Part shown: piece by piece, positions 59,958 through 64,000 of the stretch
Position numbering within the stretch: position 1 is the stretch's first letter
Layout of the letters: every line of letters begins with the position of its first letter
Source: Chaunax sp. Z400
Taxonomy: Eukaryota; Chordata; Actinopteri; Lophiiformes; Chaunacidae
Direction of reading: 5' to 3'
Assembly (NCBI GenBank): GCA_037577475.1
Contig: CM075197.1
Location: 16,285,518-16,349,517, forward strand
Length of the DNA: 64,000 nt
Translations under genes and position numbers: made by a program
Notes under the pieces: model-generated
Database searches by the model: none
Told to the model about the DNA's origin: nothing
What the model saw: only the letters and a program-made list of their open reading frames with translations

Positions 59958-61859
59958 TGAGAAAACATGAAGGGATGATTCACCCTCACACCAATAAAAA
60001 AAAAAAAAAGAACCTATACTCGCACTTTCTGGGAATGGAAACCTGCTGGAAATGGACAGATGATGAAGTTTGTGGGACAAACTGCAGATGCTACTCTCAG
60101 GCAGAACTGTTCTATACCTACATGGAGACGGCAAACATGACTTTCAGCAAATGAGACAGACGAGGCCCAGTCTGAGCCACATCACCTCCTCAGCTACGTC
60201 GGTGTGTGTGATTCAGTTCCGTTCAACTCCACTTGGTGAAAAAAAAATTCAAAAAGTTTCTAAATGTTTGCTTTAAAAACTCATTAGGGCAGTCCGCGTT
60301 TGTGGCTGCTTCTTATTTATGTGTCAAAGTGCACTCCTTTTCCAGGACTTCCTCATCACCCCCCCCCTAAAAAAAAGACTATTTATGTTCTGATTTCAAC
60401 ACTACAGCCAAATAGGAATAAAAGTCAAGATCTCGAACATTTTTTTTTCATTTTTCTCCTTCATGTTGTGCGATTATTTCAGTTGTTGCCTTTTTTTTCT
60501 TTTTCTTTTTTGGGAAGAGTCACTTGTTCTTCTGTGTATCCTTATTAGGCGTGAAGTCACATTCTCCTAATTGGAGAGAAATTGTGTGATATCCTTCTGT
60601 AGCAGTATTTGAATAAGAAGGGTTGCTTAGGTAGCACCATCCATGCATAGGATGACTGGTTAACTACCTTCACTAAAAATCCCTCATCTGGGAGGTGACA
60701 CACTGTATGTTTCTTTATTTATGTTTCAAAGGAGCATTTACAGTAAGTAGTTTCATATTTTTGAGACATGTCAGTAAGAATGGTTGGTGTTGTTAGACAA
60801 GGACTGTCATAATCCTTACAGGGGTGATCCAACATTAAGACAGTCATGCGGACAAAGTAAAAAAACAAATTATTCATTTTGTAATGCTTCATTTTATGCT
60901 CTGAAAATGTGCAGGAAGTTGCTTGGATGGTTTTGTCCCAATTCCTTGTCACTGGGTTTTATCACAGTGCCTGTGATGCTGTAAAAAAAAGAAAAGAAAA
61001 GAAAAAGCAGCTGCGTTCCACCACTAACTGTCACTACAAAATGTAAAGTCACACATTTAGTGAGATGATGTAAAAAGTGGGAGAATTTATTTTTCATTGT
61101 CAGAATGAAGACGTGTGATGAGCTGTGTAAACAAATGTGCAATGAGTTTCATTAATCAGTTGAAATTTGAGTTCACAGGAGGACCTGGTGAACGGGGTGT
61201 CGTGTCTTCGGTAATGTGCACAACTAGAACAAAAAAACACTGCTGCTTTTATCAACTTCCGTATCGAGCAGAGTTGTCTGCCTTTTTAGTTTTGTGTCAA
61301 ACTTAATTTCCAGTTATCTCCGAGCTTTTCATTTACAACTGTAAACATTGTTCCCGGAAACTGTGTGTAAAACAGTTGCTGTATGTTTCTTTTTAAGTAG
61401 ATGATGTCCATTTCACTCGCTCCACACAGAATTCATTGTACATTACCGCAGACAATGTTAACCTCTGTTAAAAACCAGCAGCCTGTGCTTCATTTAAACT
61501 TGAATTTATTTAAGGAAATTATTTGACTACAGTATACATTTGCTTAATCTTGCACATTTGAGAAATGTAACTTAATGTTGAACTGTACTGATGTATGTAA
61601 ATGTTATTTTTTTCTGTCTGTAAATTGGAAAAGATGTAAATGAGTTCTAGGTATGAGGTTTCATTTTGTAATTTAAAGCTGAGTTGATCAGAGGAGCATA
61701 TCACAGTCGTCGGCTAAAAGCGGTTAAATTAAGACCCGAAAGCAGATGTGAAATCATTCTGTCCTTTCAACTTGTAGATTTTAAAAATATTTTTACTTCA
61801 TATTTATCATCCTTAGTGTAATTGAATGAAATGTTTATAATTACACTGTTTAATATGAA

Positions 61860-61865
61860 AATAAA
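61860..61865 (+). terminator. lmtk2: lmtk2 poly(A) signal
   Basis: AATAAA about 1.9 kb after the lmtk2 stop, preceded by an AT-rich 3' UTR and followed by GT-rich sequence (TTTCTGTGTGGTTG). This is the best terminal site in the region. Confidence 0.6.
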
Positions 61866-62041
61866 TGCAAATTAACTTCTAATTTCTGTGTGGTTGCTGC
61901 ACGATCTGGATCGAGTCCAGCGGTGAAAAGAATGAGCCCTGGCTAGAAGAAGTGTCTGAGTATGGATTGTACCAATATGGAAACAAGGAGCCAGTTAGGT
62001 AGTGTTGGTTTCTTTTAGCTCTAGTCCCCATAATGGAGCCT

Positions 62042-62136
62042 CTACATTAGTTTTGAAACAAGGGTGACGAGCTCTGGGCAGGTGAAGGGGTACTCATGAG
62101 GCCTCTGGTCCACCATGATAATTTTCTTCAGACAAT
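62042..62136 (-). CDS. Candidate terminal coding exon of an unidentified minus-strand gene
   Basis: On the minus strand an acceptor (CTCCACTTATACAG) is followed by 30 open codons in phase 1 ending in TAG. The peptide includes KKIIMVDQRPHEYPFTCPEL and ends LVSKLM. Third positions are GC-rich (about 60 percent) in otherwise AT-rich DNA, which suggests coding. I do not recognise the family. The remainder of the gene would lie upstream, towards or beyond the right edge, tail-to-tail with lmtk2. A chance open frame remains possible. Confidence 0.45.
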
Positions 62137-62199
62137 CTGTATAAGTGGAGAAGAGCGTTGAACCTGTGTGCCAAACAATTCAAAGGCACAACACACACT

Positions 62200-63820
62200 C
62201 AAAAATGGAGTAAAAATTATTCAGCCTATAATCAATTCAGCATCCCAAGAATGTCCCAATCAGGCCTGTGCATCAGTCTGGTTTCATTCACAAAGGCCCA
62301 GCGGGAAATATGATTACATGACTTCTGGAGCCATACTTAAGATAATTCCTCCCCTAACACTTTATCATTGTAAAAGCGAGGGTGCATTAGCATCAGTGGT
62401 TCTCCCATGTTCGATTTTGACTTTATAAACGATTGAGAAACTGTTCAGTCTGCTAACTAACTATGCCTTTGTCTCACAAATGCACCTTCCCTAGATGCTG
62501 CAACAGCTGGGTCATCTTATTCAAGTTTTTTTTAGGTTGATGAAGACGTGGATCGCCACCAACGTTCGACTGCACTGACCATTTTGCCCCTGATAGTTTT
62601 CACAAACGTAAATCTGAGACACCCGGGGTTCACAGATCATTTCAAAAAGTACTCCATAAAAATTCTAAATTAAACATACTTGGCTTTGAGGTTTTAACTG
62701 GATGCCGTGGCCTTCTTCACTAAACAGAACTTTCTCAGGTGTAATGCATGGTTGTATATTTACCACAGACGTGTTCCCTTAATGTCAAGAATAGGCTTAT
62801 TTTGTTGCGATCCTTAACACACATTCTCTATAACCATGGCCCTGTTTCTGCAACTAAAACTAAAACTGCAATCAACGTGTTCTCCAGCCCACCTGAAATG
62901 ATGTTGGAACATGAAGTAATATTTGCAGACTTTTATTTTCACATTTCATTGCCCTCGTAAGATAAACGTCCAGCCACGGTGACAGTCAGACCTGCCACAC
63001 AGTTTCAACAGTCAAGGCCATATCATGGTCGTAGCAGTTGTGTTGATGGATATAATACTCACAGGAAAACCTTCCCTTATTGCAGGCAGATGGAGAGGTA
63101 TCATCTGGTAATGTGGACTGAATTTTCCATATTATTCTCTGCAGTCAAGTATGAAGATCACAAATTTTTGCCAGTCCTTTTGAAAGGGCCTTATGGGTGG
63201 AAAAACACTCAGTTGCAAACATATAATGGGACAAAGAATACGGAGAAAAAAAATCCAGCAAATGCATGATCGAGCAATAAATAAATAAATAAATAAATAA
63301 TATCACATGCAGATGTATGACAAAAACCAACAAAACACGATTCTAGAAAGCACAACAAGTCCGGCTAAAGTGAGATTGTGTGTTTGGAAGCCAAGCCTTA
63401 GCCCTTTATCAAAGTTCCAATCTCTTAGGTTTTCACAGGATATCGAATGTAAGAATAAAAGCTATTGCTAGATCCCAAAACACCCAGGAGCCAAAATCTA
63501 CAAAGAGCAAACACATGTTTAAATGTTGATCTCACAAGACATCAGGATCCATTCTACTTAAACGCTCTTTTTCTCTAACGTCATCGCTGCATACTGTCGT
63601 GACTTCTGCCTGGGACACGAGCCCCAGGAGGGAACATCCGTCCACCAATCAAGAGTCCGATCCGAGCAAAAATATGCAGAATAAACTCGGTGGTGTGATT
63701 GTGCATTCCCTTTACATGAAAGGATAAGGGCCTGTGGGAATGGTCTGAGGAGACAAATGTCCATCCAGGCACAAACAGGGCAGGGGCGGAGCAAGAGGAC
63801 GAGATGGTAAGGACGCTACA
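62200..63820. other. Region between the candidate exons at the right edge
   Basis: About 1.6 kb with no supportable exon. It contains an (AATA)n run at 63273-63300. It would be an intron if both flanking candidate exons belong to one gene, or 3' UTR if the exon at 63826-63956 is terminal. Confidence 0.4.
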
Positions 63821-63821
63821 C

Positions 63822-63956
63822 ACCCACAGCGTTCCCGTTCACTTGTGTTGGAGGTGGCGGGAGGAGCGGGCTGCGGGGAGGTCCAGCCTGAGGAGGATGA
63901 GGGGCACGAGGAGCCTCTACTGAGTTCCCCCTTACGCTGATGTGCTCCCATCCTCC
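63822..63956 (-). CDS. Candidate coding exon at the right edge, minus strand (partial gene)
   Basis: The acceptor TTTATCTTCTAG precedes a GC-rich, proline-rich open stretch. One frame reads GGWEHISVRGNSVEAPRAPH, then PPRSPLLPPPPTQVNGNAVG and V before a stop (about 63822-63824). Another frame stays open further. A possible donor (AACGCT|GTGGGT) would instead make it internal. GC content and proline richness support coding, but neither frame resembles a family I can name. Confidence 0.3.
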
Positions 63957-64000
63957 CTAGAAGATAAACACACATACATGACTGTTAATAAATGGCCTGT

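Noticed and set aside
1..64000. CRISPR arrays, operons, phage or bacterial mobile elements
   Set aside because: The window is vertebrate nuclear DNA with spliced genes; no regularly spaced repeats of that kind are present.

Overview
The window looks like euchromatic DNA from a ray-finned (teleost, probably percomorph-type) fish. Genes have many short introns in an AT-rich background. Four tandem parvalbumin genes are present, and the interspersed repeats (Rex3/RTE 3' end, Tc1-like remnants, tRNA-headed SINE, high-copy MITEs) are those familiar from teleosts. No organism name can be read from the sequence itself.

Layout, left to right. (1) 352-2547, plus strand: a two-exon, fully open ZBED/hAT-transposase-like gene with a BED zinc finger split by a phase-0 intron. 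(2) 4933-8984, minus strand: a complete four-exon aimp2 (323 aa), a scaffold subunit of the multi-tRNA-synthetase complex, with a CRE/ETS promoter near 9100 and a CTCF-like site at 9293. A Tc1-like remnant and a MITE lie in its first intron. (3) 9150-16500: gene-free, holding repeats (MITE, TTTTA and TAA microsatellites, one near-complete SINE). (4) 16714-33740, minus strand: four parvalbumin genes in head-to-tail array. Each has four coding exons of about 61, 133, 110 and 23-26 nt plus a non-coding first exon. The first is an oncomodulin/thymic-like (pvalb8/9-type) paralogue, the next two are classical muscle-type beta-parvalbumins, and the fourth is more divergent with a shortened C terminus. 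(5) 35292-59957, plus strand: a complete 14-exon lmtk2 (lemur tyrosine kinase 2, 1551 aa), including a 3.1-kb exon and a GC-AG last intron; its 3' UTR runs to a poly(A) signal at 61860. (6) 62042-64000: candidate minus-strand coding exon(s) of an unidentified tail-to-tail neighbour.

The genes do not form a pathway. Aimp2 serves translation, the parvalbumins buffer calcium in fast muscle and sensory cells, and Lmtk2 is a membrane-anchored endosomal kinase. The interest lies in the linkage aimp2 - parvalbumin/oncomodulin - lmtk2, which joins loci separated onto two arms of human chromosome 7. Other points are a shared MEF2/E-box block upstream of the muscle-type parvalbumins, a hAT-derived gene whose catalytic glutamate is replaced, and a 65-bp direct duplication inside a parvalbumin intron. 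Exon boundaries were worked out by hand from splice sites, phase and family knowledge; no alignment or transcript evidence was available.
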